From assembly GCA_963742925.1 (NCBI GenBank), contig CAVUNV010000009.1, forward strand, positions 124,001 through 188,000: a DNA stretch of 64,000 nt. The letters are read 5' to 3'. Position 1 is the first letter of the stretch. Every line of letters begins with the position of its first letter. The DNA comes from PALSA-612 sp963742925. GTDB taxonomy: Bacteria; Actinomycetota; Thermoleophilia; Gaiellales; Gaiellaceae. A program made the translations under genes and the position numbers. The notes under the pieces are model-generated. The model saw only the letters and a program-made list of their open reading frames with translations. It had not been told where the DNA came from and did not search any database. Positions 33,466 through 41,695 of the stretch are shown piece after piece.

Positions 33466-33470
33466 TCGCC

Positions 33471-34313
33471 GTGCTGTTCGGGGCCCACTGCTCAGGCGGG
33501 ATCAAGAAGGCGATCGGCCGCGCTCAGGAGATCGACGCCGATGCCGTCCAGCTGTTCGTGCAGAGCCCGCGGGCCTGGCGCTTCCCCGATCACGACCCGG
33601 CCGACCTCGCCGCGTTCTGCGACCGGCGCAACGCGGCAGGGCTCGGTGCCGTCCTCGTCCACTCGCTCTACCTCGTCAATCTCGCCACCCCGAACGACGA
33701 CTTCTACGCCAAGAGCGTCGACACGATGTGCCGCACGATGGAGACCTCGTGCGCGATCAAGGCGGACGGCGTCGTCCTCCACGTCGGCTCACATCAGGGC
33801 GCGGGTCTCGAGACCGGGATGGAGCGCGTCGCGCCGGCGCTCGAACAGGTGCTCGAGCGAACCTCGGACACGACCTGGCTGCTGATGGAGAACACCGCCG
33901 GCGCCGGCGGCACGATCGGACGCTCCGTCGACGAGCTGGAGGCGATCTTCGAGCGGCTCGACCGCCATCCCCGCCTGGGCATCTGCCTCGACTCGTGCCA
34001 CCTCTACGCCTCCGGCCTGGACGTGACCGACCGCGACGAGCTCGACCGCCTGGTCCAGGAGATCGATTCGACGTTCGGCCTCGACCGAATCCGCGCGCTG
34101 CACGTCAACGACTCGAAGGCGCCGCTCGGCTCGAACCGCGACCGGCACGACAACATCCTCGACGGCCTGATGGGCGAACAGCTGGGCGTCTTCCTCTCGC
34201 ACCCGGCCTTCCAGGGGCTGCCGGCCGTCCTCGAGGTCCCCGGCACCGACGGCCACGGCCCGGGCGCGGACGACATCCGCAAGCTGCGCGAGTTGCACTC
34301 TCGGTGGGTTTGA
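33471..34313 (+). CDS. nfo: Endonuclease IV family AP endonuclease (deoxyribonuclease IV)
   Basis: A 280-residue TIM-barrel nuclease of the AP endonuclease family 2, which cuts DNA 5' to abasic sites using three zinc ions. The metal-ligand motifs appear in order: GAHCSGG, HSLYLVNLA, HVGSHQG, LLMENTAG, CLDSCHLYASG, HVNDSK and a C-terminal EVPGTDGHG. The length matches E. coli Nfo. GTG at 33471 lies 6 bases after TAGGTT. It ends near a strong bidirectional terminator at 34407-34435. Confidence 0.92.
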   Translation: MLFGAHCSGGIKKAIGRAQEIDADAVQLFVQSPRAWRFPDHDPADLAAFCDRRNAAGLGAVLVHSLYLVNLATPNDDFYAKSVDTMCRTMETSCAIKADGVVLHVGSHQGAGLETGMERVAPALEQVLERTSDTTWLLMENTAGAGGTIGRSVDELEAIFERLDRHPRLGICLDSCHLYASGLDVTDRDELDRLVQEIDSTFGLDRIRALHVNDSKAPLGSNRDRHDNILDGLMGEQLGVFLSHPAFQGLPAVLEVPGTDGHGPGADDIRKLRELHSRWV

Positions 34314-34406
34314 CCTAGCCACGCCGCACCCCATCTCCGCGAAGCCCGGGCTTGGCCCGAGCGTAGCTCAGGCCGCTTGGAACGCGACCACAAGGGGAAG
34401 GGGGCT

Positions 34407-34435
34407 CACGGGGGAAACCGGCTGTTTCCCCCGTG
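34407..34435. terminator. Two-way terminator between convergent genes
   Basis: CACGGGGGAAAC (34407-34418) pairs perfectly with GTTTCCCCCGTG (34424-34435) around CGGCT. It abuts the TAA of the minus-strand gene ending at 34436 and follows the nfo stop by 93 bases. Confidence 0.75.
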
Positions 34436-34849
34436 TTATGCGTCTTGCGTGACTTGGGCGAAGACGCGGAAGGTCGGCTGGCCGACCGGGAGCTCCGAGA
34501 ACTCGGGATTGACGCAGCCGAGCGCTCCGACCCGGTGCCCGTAGGTGGTCGACACCTCGGCACGGCACATCGGTAGCGGGCGGCGAACGGCCTTCACGGC
34601 GCCGAAGCCGTAACGCGAGCGCTCCGCGACGCCGAGCAGTCTCACGTCGATCTCGACGTCGTAGACCTTCTGCATGCACCCGATGTAGGTGTGCCCGAAC
34701 TCCTCGAACGCATAGACGAACGGACAGGCCCGTTCGAGACACGCCGCCGGGTAGACGACCTTGTCGCAGTGGGCCGCGCACCGACGGCACTCGGTCTCGT
34801 CCTGAGGGTGGAGCGGAAGGCTCTCCACGTTCGCCGCGGGCTGTCGCAC
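34436..34849 (-). CDS. Cysteine-rich protein of unknown function
   Basis: A 137-residue protein with a cysteine cluster in its first half: ECRRCAAHCDKVVYPAAC, RACPF and YIGCMQ, with further Cys at MCRAE and GCVNPEF. The CxxC and CxxxC spacing suggests bound zinc or an iron-sulfur cluster. The second half is a beta-rich segment with PVGQPTFRVFAQVTQD at the end. There is no signal peptide. GTG at 34849 follows a weak -10 (CACAAT, 6 bases upstream). ATG at 34906 would add an unsupported N-terminus. I do not recognise the family. Confidence 0.65.
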   Translation of the reverse strand: MRQPAANVESLPLHPQDETECRRCAAHCDKVVYPAACLERACPFVYAFEEFGHTYIGCMQKVYDVEIDVRLLGVAERSRYGFGAVKAVRRPLPMCRAEVSTTYGHRVGALGCVNPEFSELPVGQPTFRVFAQVTQDA

Positions 34850-34971
34850 AGGTGGATTGTGGCCGCAGGACCCCGGCCACCGCAAGACTTGACAAGCGCC
34901 CCTCACACGCGCTATGGCGGCCCCTGGAGGCCGATTCCGGTCGATGGGATGCGCCTCGATAGGGTGGAGCC

Positions 34972-36018
34972 ATGGTGCGCAAGATCCTCGTGGTGGGGCT
35001 TGCGCTCGCCCCGCTCGCGGCGATCCTGCGCTGGGTCGTCGAGGCGGACGACGTGGTCGTCTTCTGCGTTTCCGCCCTCGCGCTCGTCCCGCTCGCGTGG
35101 TGGATCGGGGAGGCGACCGAGCAGGCGGCGGAGCACACCGGCGCCGGGATCGGCGGCTTCCTGAACGCGAGCTTCGGCAACGCGCCGGAGCTGATCATCG
35201 CGCTTTTCGCCGTCAGCGACGGGCTCCCCGACGTCGTGCGAGGCTCGATCACGGGCAGCATCGTCTCCAACCTGCTGCTCGTGCTCGGGGTCGCCATGGT
35301 CGCGACGGAGCGAGAGGAGCTCGACCGCGTCTCGCTCATGTCCTACCTCGGGCTCGTCGCGTGCGGAGCGTTGCTCTTCCTCGTGCCGTCCGTGCCCGGC
35401 TGGCACGGCAACCCCGACCGCCACGTCCTGGCCATCGCCGGCATCCCGGTCGCCTGCGTGCTGCTGCTCGCCTACCTCGGCCAGACGTCAGTCAATCTCC
35501 GCCGCCACCGGCGCCGCCACCGGGCTTCCGAGTCGAAGCCTGCCGCGCTCTCGTGGAGCCTGCCGAATGCCCTGCTGATCCTCGGACTGGCCACCGGGCT
35601 CACCGCCATGGTCAGCGAGATCCTCGTCGGCTCGCTCCAGGGATTCGCGAAGTCGGCCGGCCTGTCGACGTTCTTCGTCAGCGCCGTAATCGTGGCGATC
35701 GTGGGGAATGCCGCCGAGCACGGAGGCGCCATCGTGATCGCCCGCCACGGCAAGATCCGGCTGGCCAGCGAGATCGCCATCTCCTCCGCCGCGCAGGTGG
35801 CGCTGTTCGTCGCTCCGATCGTGGCGCTGTTCTCGTTCGCCGTCCGCCCGCCGCTGACGCTGGCCTTCCGCCCCGTGGAGCTGGCATCGATCGCCGGGGC
35901 CGTGCTGATCGTCGGCGCGGTCGTCCGGGATCGGAAGGGGACGAGACGCGAGGGCATCATCCTGCTGATCGCCTACGCCGGGATGGTGATCGCCTACTAC
36001 CTGTCCGGGAACCGGTAA
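34972..36018 (+). CDS. Calcium/proton antiporter (CaCA superfamily, CAX/ChaA type)
   Basis: A 348-residue antiporter with about eleven membrane helices in two inverted halves. The twin alpha-repeats are present: GGFLNASFGNAPELIIALFA (residues about 61-80) and VAIVGNAAEHGGAIVIA in the second half, both with the cation-binding Asn-Ala-x-Glu core. It exports calcium or sodium in exchange for protons. ATG at 34972 lies 6 bases after TAGGGT (34960-34965). It converges on the threonine aldolase gene with about 20 bases between stops. Confidence 0.93.
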   Translation: MVRKILVVGLALAPLAAILRWVVEADDVVVFCVSALALVPLAWWIGEATEQAAEHTGAGIGGFLNASFGNAPELIIALFAVSDGLPDVVRGSITGSIVSNLLLVLGVAMVATEREELDRVSLMSYLGLVACGALLFLVPSVPGWHGNPDRHVLAIAGIPVACVLLLAYLGQTSVNLRRHRRRHRASESKPAALSWSLPNALLILGLATGLTAMVSEILVGSLQGFAKSAGLSTFFVSAVIVAIVGNAAEHGGAIVIARHGKIRLASEIAISSAAQVALFVAPIVALFSFAVRPPLTLAFRPVELASIAGAVLIVGAVVRDRKGTRREGIILLIAYAGMVIAYYLSGNR

Positions 36019-36039
36019 GCACCGGGAAGACAGCCGTCG

Positions 36040-37084
36040 TCAGACGCGGGCGGCCAGAGCCTCCGGCGCGAGCGCGATCGCGGCCTCGATGTCCTCGTCC
36101 GACACGTCCAGATGCGTCACGGCACGGAGCCTCGTCGGATGCACCGTGTTGGAGAGACCGACGCCGGCGTCCTTGAGCGCCGCCGAGCACGTCCCACTTG
36201 CCGAGGCCCAGCGGCTCGGCGTCGAGCTGGACGAAGTTCGTCTCCACCTGCTCGAGATCGACGGGCAGCCCGGCCGCGTGCCAACCCTCGGCCAGCCGCC
36301 GAGCCCGGGCGTGGTCGTCGGCGAGCAGCGTCACGTGGTGGTCGAGCGCGTAGACGCCGGCGGCCGCGACGATTCCCGCCTGGCGCATGGCCCCGCCGAA
36401 CAGGTGCTTGAGCCGGCGCGCCTTCTCCATCCGCTCCGCCGAGCCGGCGACGAGCGCGCCCAAGGGGCAGCCCAGGCCTTTCGACAGGCAGAGCGTGACG
36501 GTGTCGAAGCAGCGGCCGATCTCGTCGGCGGGCACGCCGCTCCCCACCGACGCGTTCATCAGCCTCGCGCCGTCGAGGTGGAGGCGCAGGTCGAGGTCGC
36601 GACAGGCCTCGGCGATCGCCTCGATCTCCGCGAGCGGCCAGATCCGGCCGCCGGCCGAGTTGTTCGTGTTCTCGATCGAGACGAGGCGCGTGATCGGCCG
36701 GTGCGTGTCGCGCCGGTCCCAGGCCGCCTCCCGGACCTGCTCCGCGCTGAAGCGACCGGCGGTCGACTCGAGCGGGCGCATGACGAGGCCGGAGTGGGCA
36801 GCCGGCCCGCCGAGCTCGTTGATGAACAGATGCGACCAGGCGTCCGCGAGCAGCTCGTCGCCCGGCTCGGAGAGGAGGCGCAGCGCGATCTGGTTCGCCA
36901 TCGTCGCCGTCGGGAGGAACACGGCCTCCTCCTGGCCGACCAGCCCCGCGACACGGCGCTCGAGCTCGTTGACGGTCGGGTCTTCGCGCTTCTGCTCGTC
37001 GCCCACCTCGGCGCGCGCGATCGCCTCGCGCATCCCGGCCGTGGGCCGTGTCGCCGTGTCGGAGCGGAGGTCGATGAACGGCAC
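36040..37084 (-). CDS. ltaE: Low-specificity L-threonine aldolase (one indel)
   Basis: A PLP enzyme of the threonine aldolase/beta-eliminating lyase family that splits threonine or allo-threonine to glycine and acetaldehyde. It starts with IDLRSDTATRPTAGMREA, has GDEQKREDPTVNELE and HLDGARLMNA, and carries the PLP lysine in CLSKGLGCPLG. The frame breaks at 36183-36184 (extra G). Removing one base restores AALKDAGVGLSNTVHPTRLR and a stop at 36040-36042, giving 347 residues. Uncorrected it would end in a nonsense Arg-rich tail at 35957, overlapping the antiporter. Glycine made here could feed the gcv genes of this window. The start is GTG at 37084. Confidence 0.88.
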
Positions 37085-37104
37085 GCGGCTATTCTCGCAA
37101 GACG

Positions 37105-38109
37105 ATGGATCTGGCCGTCCTGGAGGAGACGCTCGCCGCGCGGGGCGAGCCCGCGTACCGCTCCCGCCAGGTGTGGGAATGGGCCGCGCGCGGGGCCGCC
37201 GGGTTCGAGGAGATGACGAACCTGCCCGCCGCGCTCCGCGCCGACCTGGGCGAGGCCGTGCCCTTCTCGACGTTGTCGCTCACGGCGGAGGCCCGGTCGA
37301 AGGACGGCACCGTCAAGGCGCTCTTCTCGACGCACGACGGCCATCCGGTCGAGACGGTGCTGATGACCTACCGCGACGGGCGGCGATCGCTCTGCATCTC
37401 CTCGCAGTCCGGCTGCCCGCTCACGTGCGGGTTCTGCGCCACCGGGCAGATGCGCTTCCGCCGCAATCTGACCGCGTCGGAGATCCTCGATCAGGCGCTC
37501 CATTTCCGGCGGCTCGGGCCGATCAGCCACTGCGTGTTCATGGGGATGGGCGAGCCGATGATGAACTTCGACGCCGTGCTCGAGGCGGCGCGGCGGCTGC
37601 CGGATCTCGGGATCACGCCCCGCCGGACGACGATCTCGACCGTCGGCTGGCTTCCGGGCCTGACGCGGTTCGTCTCCGAGGTGGAGGAGCCGATCCGGCT
37701 CGCGATCTCCCTCCATGCGCCGGACGACGCGCTGCGCGCGATGCTCATGCCCGTCAACCTGCGCTACCCGATCGCCGACGTGCTCGCCGAGTGCGAGCGC
37801 CGCTACGAGCTCCGGCATCAGAAGGTCTTCGTCGAGTACGTGATGCTGCGAGGCGTGAACGACCGCGTCGAGCAGGCGACCCAGCTGGCGCGGCTCCTCG
37901 ACCGGAAGATCTACAAGGTCAACCTGATCCCGTACAACCCGACCGGAGGCTTGCTGAAGGGAGCAGCGTTGGAGGGCTCGTCACGGGATGCGATTGCCGC
38001 CTTCAAGTCCGTTCTCGACCGAGCCGGGCTCCCCGCAACGGTACGCCTGACCCGGGGTCGGGACATCGCTGCGGCGTGCGGTCAACTGGCAGCCGGGCAA
38101 GCCGCCTGA
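37105..38109 (+). CDS. rlmN: 23S rRNA (adenine2503-C2)-methyltransferase
   Basis: RlmN is a radical-SAM enzyme that methylates A2503 of 23S rRNA and A37 of some tRNAs. The 334-residue protein has the cluster motif CPLTCGFC (Cys104, Cys108, Cys111), GMGEPMMNFDAV, and the C-terminal methyl-carrying Cys (about residue 325, DIAAACGQL). All catalytic cysteines are kept. ATG at 37105 follows TATTCT (37090-37095) by 9 bases and is divergent from the threonine aldolase (20 bases between starts). Confidence 0.96.
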   Translation: MDLAVLEETLAARGEPAYRSRQVWEWAARGAAGFEEMTNLPAALRADLGEAVPFSTLSLTAEARSKDGTVKALFSTHDGHPVETVLMTYRDGRRSLCISSQSGCPLTCGFCATGQMRFRRNLTASEILDQALHFRRLGPISHCVFMGMGEPMMNFDAVLEAARRLPDLGITPRRTTISTVGWLPGLTRFVSEVEEPIRLAISLHAPDDALRAMLMPVNLRYPIADVLAECERRYELRHQKVFVEYVMLRGVNDRVEQATQLARLLDRKIYKVNLIPYNPTGGLLKGAALEGSSRDAIAAFKSVLDRAGLPATVRLTRGRDIAAACGQLAAGQAA

Positions 38110-38145
38110 GGTCCGTTCGCGAGCACCTCGCCCAAACCGACCACC

Positions 38146-38151
38146 TATAGT
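38146..38151 (+). promoter_or_regulatory. -10 element of the phosphatidyltransferase-dioxygenase operon
   Basis: TATAGT, 7 bases before ATG at 38159. Because the hexamer overlaps the alternative GTG region (38153), it also decides the start. No Shine-Dalgarno is present. Confidence 0.5.
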
Positions 38152-38158
38152 CGTGCGG

Positions 38159-39544
38159 ATGCGCCCGGCCGGAGTGTTGATCTTCGAGGGTGGCCGGTGG
38201 GTGCCGTCGCCGTCGCCGGGCGGAGAGTACGCCCGCTTCGGAGAGATCCGGTTCTACTACTCCAACCTGATCGGCTACCTGCGCGTGGCCCTCGTTCTGG
38301 CGGCGGGCGCCACCATCACCACTGCGCACCCGCTCGTGACGGCGTCGCTACTGCTGGTCGCGATACTGCTCGACTGGGTCGACGGTCCCGTGGCCCGCGC
38401 GTACGACCAGTGCACGGTGCTCGGCTCGGGCGTGGACTGGCTGGCCGACATGTTGGCCTACGTGGTCATCCTGGCGTGGTTCGTCAGGCTCTCGCCCACG
38501 TGGGGGCTGTTGATCCTGGCCGTCACCGCGATCGAGCTCACCAGCTGCATCTTCGACTTCGCCACGACGGCGACCGGGCGCTATCCGCAACTGGGGCCGC
38601 AGAGCGGCTTCCGCGTGATCCTGCAGTGGTGCATGCCGGGCGGGTCGTACACCGCGTTCGGCACGCTCTTGTGGCTGTCCTACCCGGTCGTCGCGCTCGC
38701 CTGGTGCGTCGATCTCGCCTGGTCGCCGCACCCCGAGCTCGCCGGAACCATCCTGCACGTGCTCGGCTGGGGGTTGCTTCCGCTCGCGGTCCTGTACGCG
38801 TGGTGCGAGCTGGCGTACGTCAGCTTCATCCTCGAGGAGTGGCGCGAAGCTCCGCGCACGCCGGTGCCCTATGACGACTCGCCTGCGGGCATGACGCATC
38901 TGGGCACGGTGCCCGAGCCTCAACAGGAGCTGCTGACCGGCGCCTGGCGTGACGTGGAGAGGCTCATGGCGAGCGAGTGGAGCGCCAGCATGGCGCGGCG
39001 GGCGGTCTTCTGGGTCAACATCTGGCAACGGTCGGGCGACGGCGAGAGGCTCCCCATCGAACGCGGCGAGGAGCTCGACGAGTGGGCGCGGAAGATGGCC
39101 GCGCACTACGGCCCGGGGGTCGACCTCGACGGCTACGGCCTGATCGTCAACCCGGTGGGATCGACGGCTCAGGACTGGCACGTCGACTACACGCACGACT
39201 ACGCCACCATCTTCATCCCACTCACCGAGCTGCGACCGGAGAACGCGCTGCAATACGCGATCCTCCCGCTCGGTATCCCCGAGCCGGTCTATCGTCGCGC
39301 GACCGCGGACCTCGATGTCGTCGATCTGCGGCTGCTCGCACGCGAGGGCGACTGGGTCAGCGTGCGACAGCTCCTGGCGCCGCCGTTCGGCGTCCTGAAG
39401 ATGGACTTCGGAACGATCCACCGGGGCGTGGCCAACCAGGGGGACGAGGACCGGGTGCTGTTCTGGATCTCGGTGAAGCGAGGCGGCGACCTGCTACCGC
39501 CCGAACCGGTGGTGCAGACGATCCCGGCTTCGGCGCAGGGCTGA
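38159..39544 (+). CDS. CDP-alcohol phosphatidyltransferase fused to Fe(II)/2-oxoglutarate dioxygenase
   Basis: This 461-residue protein joins two enzymes. Residues about 30-230 are a membrane CDP-alcohol phosphatidyltransferase with the exact motif DG-x2-AR-x8-G-x3-D-x3-D (Asp75, Gly76, Ala79, Arg80, Gly89, Asp93, Asp97) and about six hydrophobic helices. Residues about 250-450 look like a phytanoyl-CoA dioxygenase-type domain: HxD at His341/Asp343, distal His421, and Arg432 eleven residues later for 2-oxoglutarate. The first part should transfer a phospho-alcohol from a CDP carrier to a lipid or the reverse. The second should hydroxylate the head group or tail. A cytidylyltransferase begins directly after the stop. 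I know no described protein with this fusion. Confidence 0.82.
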   Translation: MRPAGVLIFEGGRWVPSPSPGGEYARFGEIRFYYSNLIGYLRVALVLAAGATITTAHPLVTASLLLVAILLDWVDGPVARAYDQCTVLGSGVDWLADMLAYVVILAWFVRLSPTWGLLILAVTAIELTSCIFDFATTATGRYPQLGPQSGFRVILQWCMPGGSYTAFGTLLWLSYPVVALAWCVDLAWSPHPELAGTILHVLGWGLLPLAVLYAWCELAYVSFILEEWREAPRTPVPYDDSPAGMTHLGTVPEPQQELLTGAWRDVERLMASEWSASMARRAVFWVNIWQRSGDGERLPIERGEELDEWARKMAAHYGPGVDLDGYGLIVNPVGSTAQDWHVDYTHDYATIFIPLTELRPENALQYAILPLGIPEPVYRRATADLDVVDLRLLAREGDWVSVRQLLAPPFGVLKMDFGTIHRGVANQGDEDRVLFWISVKRGGDLLPPEPVVQTIPASAQG

Positions 39545-40003
39545 ATGCCGTTCGTCGTGTACGTGGACATGGTCGGGGACCTCTTCCACGCCGGCCACGT
39601 CGGCTTCCTGCGCAAGGCCAGAGAGCTCGCGGCGGAGCACGCAGCCGCCCGAGGCATGAGCGAGGTGCGCCTGGTCGTCGGCCTGATGGGCGACGACGCT
39701 GCGGCGGCATACAAGCGCCGCCCGGTCCAGCCGCTGACACAGCGGATGATCGTCGTCGAGGCGTGCCGGTACGTGGACGCCGTCGTCGGCGATGCGCCGA
39801 TGCCGGTGAGCGAAGCGTTCCTCGACGAGCATGCCGTGGATCTGGTCGTCCACGGAGACGATCTGAGCGAAGAGGAGCTCCACCGCTGGTACTCGGTGCC
39901 GATCGCGCAGGGCCGCTTCGCCGTCGTCGGCTACACGAGCCTGGTCGGGGGCGAGCCCGTCTCGACCAGCGAGATCATCCGCCGCGTCGAGGAGCGCTCT
40001 TGA
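39545..40003 (+). CDS. Cytidylyltransferase (phospho-alcohol type)
   Basis: A 152-residue nucleotidyltransferase of the HxGH superfamily. Conserved parts are VYVDMVGDLFHAGHVGFLRKA (His15-x-Gly-His18), RYVDAVVGDAP, VVHGDD and the C-terminal STSEIIRRV. It resembles CTP:phosphoethanolamine, phosphocholine or glycerol-3-phosphate cytidylyltransferases and would supply the CDP-alcohol for the fused transferase encoded just upstream. Zero bases separate the upstream TGA from this ATG, and its own TGA overlaps the TTG of the next gene. The actual alcohol is unknown. Confidence 0.85.
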   Translation: MPFVVYVDMVGDLFHAGHVGFLRKARELAAEHAAARGMSEVRLVVGLMGDDAAAAYKRRPVQPLTQRMIVVEACRYVDAVVGDAPMPVSEAFLDEHAVDLVVHGDDLSEEELHRWYSVPIAQGRFAVVGYTSLVGGEPVSTSEIIRRVEERS

Positions 40004-40650
40004 CCGGGTTGCACTTCCGGAACGGCGTCGTCCTTCGCGAGCCGCTGACGCTCGCGCTCCTATGCCTGGAGCACGACTACGGCTACCGCACCTACGACTC
40101 GGCGCCGGTTCGAGCTGATTCCGCGTGGAGGCGAGAGGACGCCCAGATCGCCAACAGGATCGGCGCCCGGATGAGCTCCCGCGAGATCGACGCGCTCATG
40201 GGGAGAAAGGCAGAGATCGAAGGCGCGCTTGGTCGGATCCCCGGAGACGCGTCGCTGGCAGAGCAATCCGGGGAGATCCCGTGGGATGCCCTCTGCGACC
40301 TGTACCGGGCGTTCGGCGGTATCTCGGGCGTAGGCCTGGCCAAGGCGACGAAGGCGCTCCACAGGAAGCGCCCTCACCTGATTCCGATGCTCGATTCGGT
40401 GGTCGTGGGCTACCTGCGCTCGGTCGAGCAGATCCCGGTCGGCGATTTCGCCGAGGAGGCGCTCGGCCTGACGCGAAGCTACAAGGTCGACCTCGACGCG
40501 AACGCGGAGACGCTCGTCTCCGTTCAACTCGGTCTGAACGAGCAGGGCTACACGCTCAGCCTGTGCCGGATCCTCGACCTCTATACCTGGACCTACGCCG
40601 GGGAGAAGCCACCGCCCTGGGCAGCGGAGGCGGCCGAGCGGCTGATCTGA
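40000..40650 (+). CDS. DUF6308-like protein with helix-hairpin-helix-like segment
   Basis: A 216-residue protein beginning at TTG 40000 (TTGA overlap with the cytidylyltransferase); TTG 40009 is an alternative start. The middle contains GGISGVGLAKATKALHRKRPHLIPMLDSVVVGYL. This resembles the helix-hairpin-helix and following Pro-Asp turn of DNA glycosylase-like proteins and fits DUF6308 proteins of Actinomycetota. No catalytic assignment is possible. Its tight coupling suggests it is made with the lipid-pathway enzymes, but a functional link is not evident. Confidence 0.7.
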   Translation: MTGLHFRNGVVLREPLTLALLCLEHDYGYRTYDSAPVRADSAWRREDAQIANRIGARMSSREIDALMGRKAEIEGALGRIPGDASLAEQSGEIPWDALCDLYRAFGGISGVGLAKATKALHRKRPHLIPMLDSVVVGYLRSVEQIPVGDFAEEALGLTRSYKVDLDANAETLVSVQLGLNEQGYTLSLCRILDLYTWTYAGEKPPPWAAEAAERLI

Positions 40651-40727
40651 CGGCGGCGGCGCGGGAGGTCGGCAGGTCGGCTACGTGCAGGCTCGGCACG
40701 AGATCAGGCGGTGGCTACGCTCTTCCG

Positions 40728-41351
40728 ATGCTGACGAGGAGCGAGCAGACTCCGGCTGACCTGCCGGACGTGCCGACGCTCCTCGACTGGAGACGCCGGG
40801 TCGCCGACCTGTACCACGACGTGCGCGCCGACCCCGATCCGCGGCACGCGTGGGAGCGCTGGCGGACGGTCCGCGACGAGCTGATCTCCTCGCACCCGCA
40901 GTCGCCGCTCGGCCCCGCCGGGCGCGACGGCTACCCAGGCGCCCCGTACTTCGCGTACGACCGTCGGTATCGCGTGACGGCGGAGCTCGTCGCGGCAGAG
41001 CCGACCGGGCTCGACATCCCGGAAGGCCGGTTCACGCGGTTCGCACGCGCCGAGCTCGAGCTCGACGGGCGCGCCTTCGAGCTCGACTGCTACTGGCTCG
41101 ACGGCTACGGCGGCGGCCTCTTCCTGCCCTTCGGCGACGCGACCAGCGGCACGACGACGTACGGCGGCGGTCGCTACCTCCTGGACACGGCCAAGGGCGC
41201 CGATCTCGGCTCGGAGGACGGCAGGCTCGTCCTCGACTTCAACTTCGCCTACAACCCGTCCTGCTCCTACGACGCGCGCTGGGTGTGCCCGCTCGCACCG
41301 CCCGCGAACCGTCTGCCGGTCGCCGTGGAAGCGGGCGAGCGCGTCTCGTGA
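40728..41351 (+). CDS. DUF1684 protein
   Basis: A 207-residue protein of the DUF1684 family, with the typical end GYGGGLFLPFGDATSGTTTY, GGGRYLLDTAKGADLG and NFAYNPSCSYDARWVCPLAPP. The conserved Cys/Tyr/Asn pattern suggests a beta-rich enzyme or binding fold; no activity is established to my knowledge. ATG at 40728 lies 6 bases after TACGCT (40716-40721). The TGA overlaps the next GTG, starting a chain of four overlapping genes (40728-43627). Confidence 0.87.
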   Translation: MLTRSEQTPADLPDVPTLLDWRRRVADLYHDVRADPDPRHAWERWRTVRDELISSHPQSPLGPAGRDGYPGAPYFAYDRRYRVTAELVAAEPTGLDIPEGRFTRFARAELELDGRAFELDCYWLDGYGGGLFLPFGDATSGTTTYGGGRYLLDTAKGADLGSEDGRLVLDFNFAYNPSCSYDARWVCPLAPPANRLPVAVEAGERVS

Positions 41352-41695
41352 CGGGCGTGGAGTTCGACTTCGAGCAGGCGGTGCGCGAGGCGCTGGAGTC
41401 GCTCCCGCCCGACCTCCGCTCGGCGATGTCGAACGTCGAGATCGTCGTCGACGAGACGGCGCCGCCGGGTTCGAGCATCCTCGGCCTCTACCAGGGCATC
41501 CCGCTCACCCGGCGCGGATCCTGGTACGCCGCGGTGCCGCCGGACAAGATCACGATCTACCGGTGGCCGATCGAGCGCGTCGCAGGCACCGACCCGGTTC
41601 GGCTCACCCGGGAGATCCACCACGTCGTCATCCACGAGATCGCCCACCACTTCGGCATCTCGGACGAGCGCCTGATCGAGCTCGGCAAGTACTGA
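41348..41695 (+). CDS. Small zincin-like metallopeptidase
   Basis: A 115-residue protein of the metallopeptidase family PF06262 (Zincin_1). It has the zinc motif HEIAHHFGISDERL, where His-Glu-x-x-His plus a following Asp/Glu region would form the site, and the N-terminal FEQAVREALESLPPDL. These minimal zincins are common in Actinomycetota; their substrates are unknown. GTG at 41348 overlaps the DUF1684 stop, and its TGA shares a base with the following ATG at 41695. Confidence 0.88.
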   Translation: MTGVEFDFEQAVREALESLPPDLRSAMSNVEIVVDETAPPGSSILGLYQGIPLTRRGSWYAAVPPDKITIYRWPIERVAGTDPVRLTREIHHVVIHEIAHHFGISDERLIELGKY

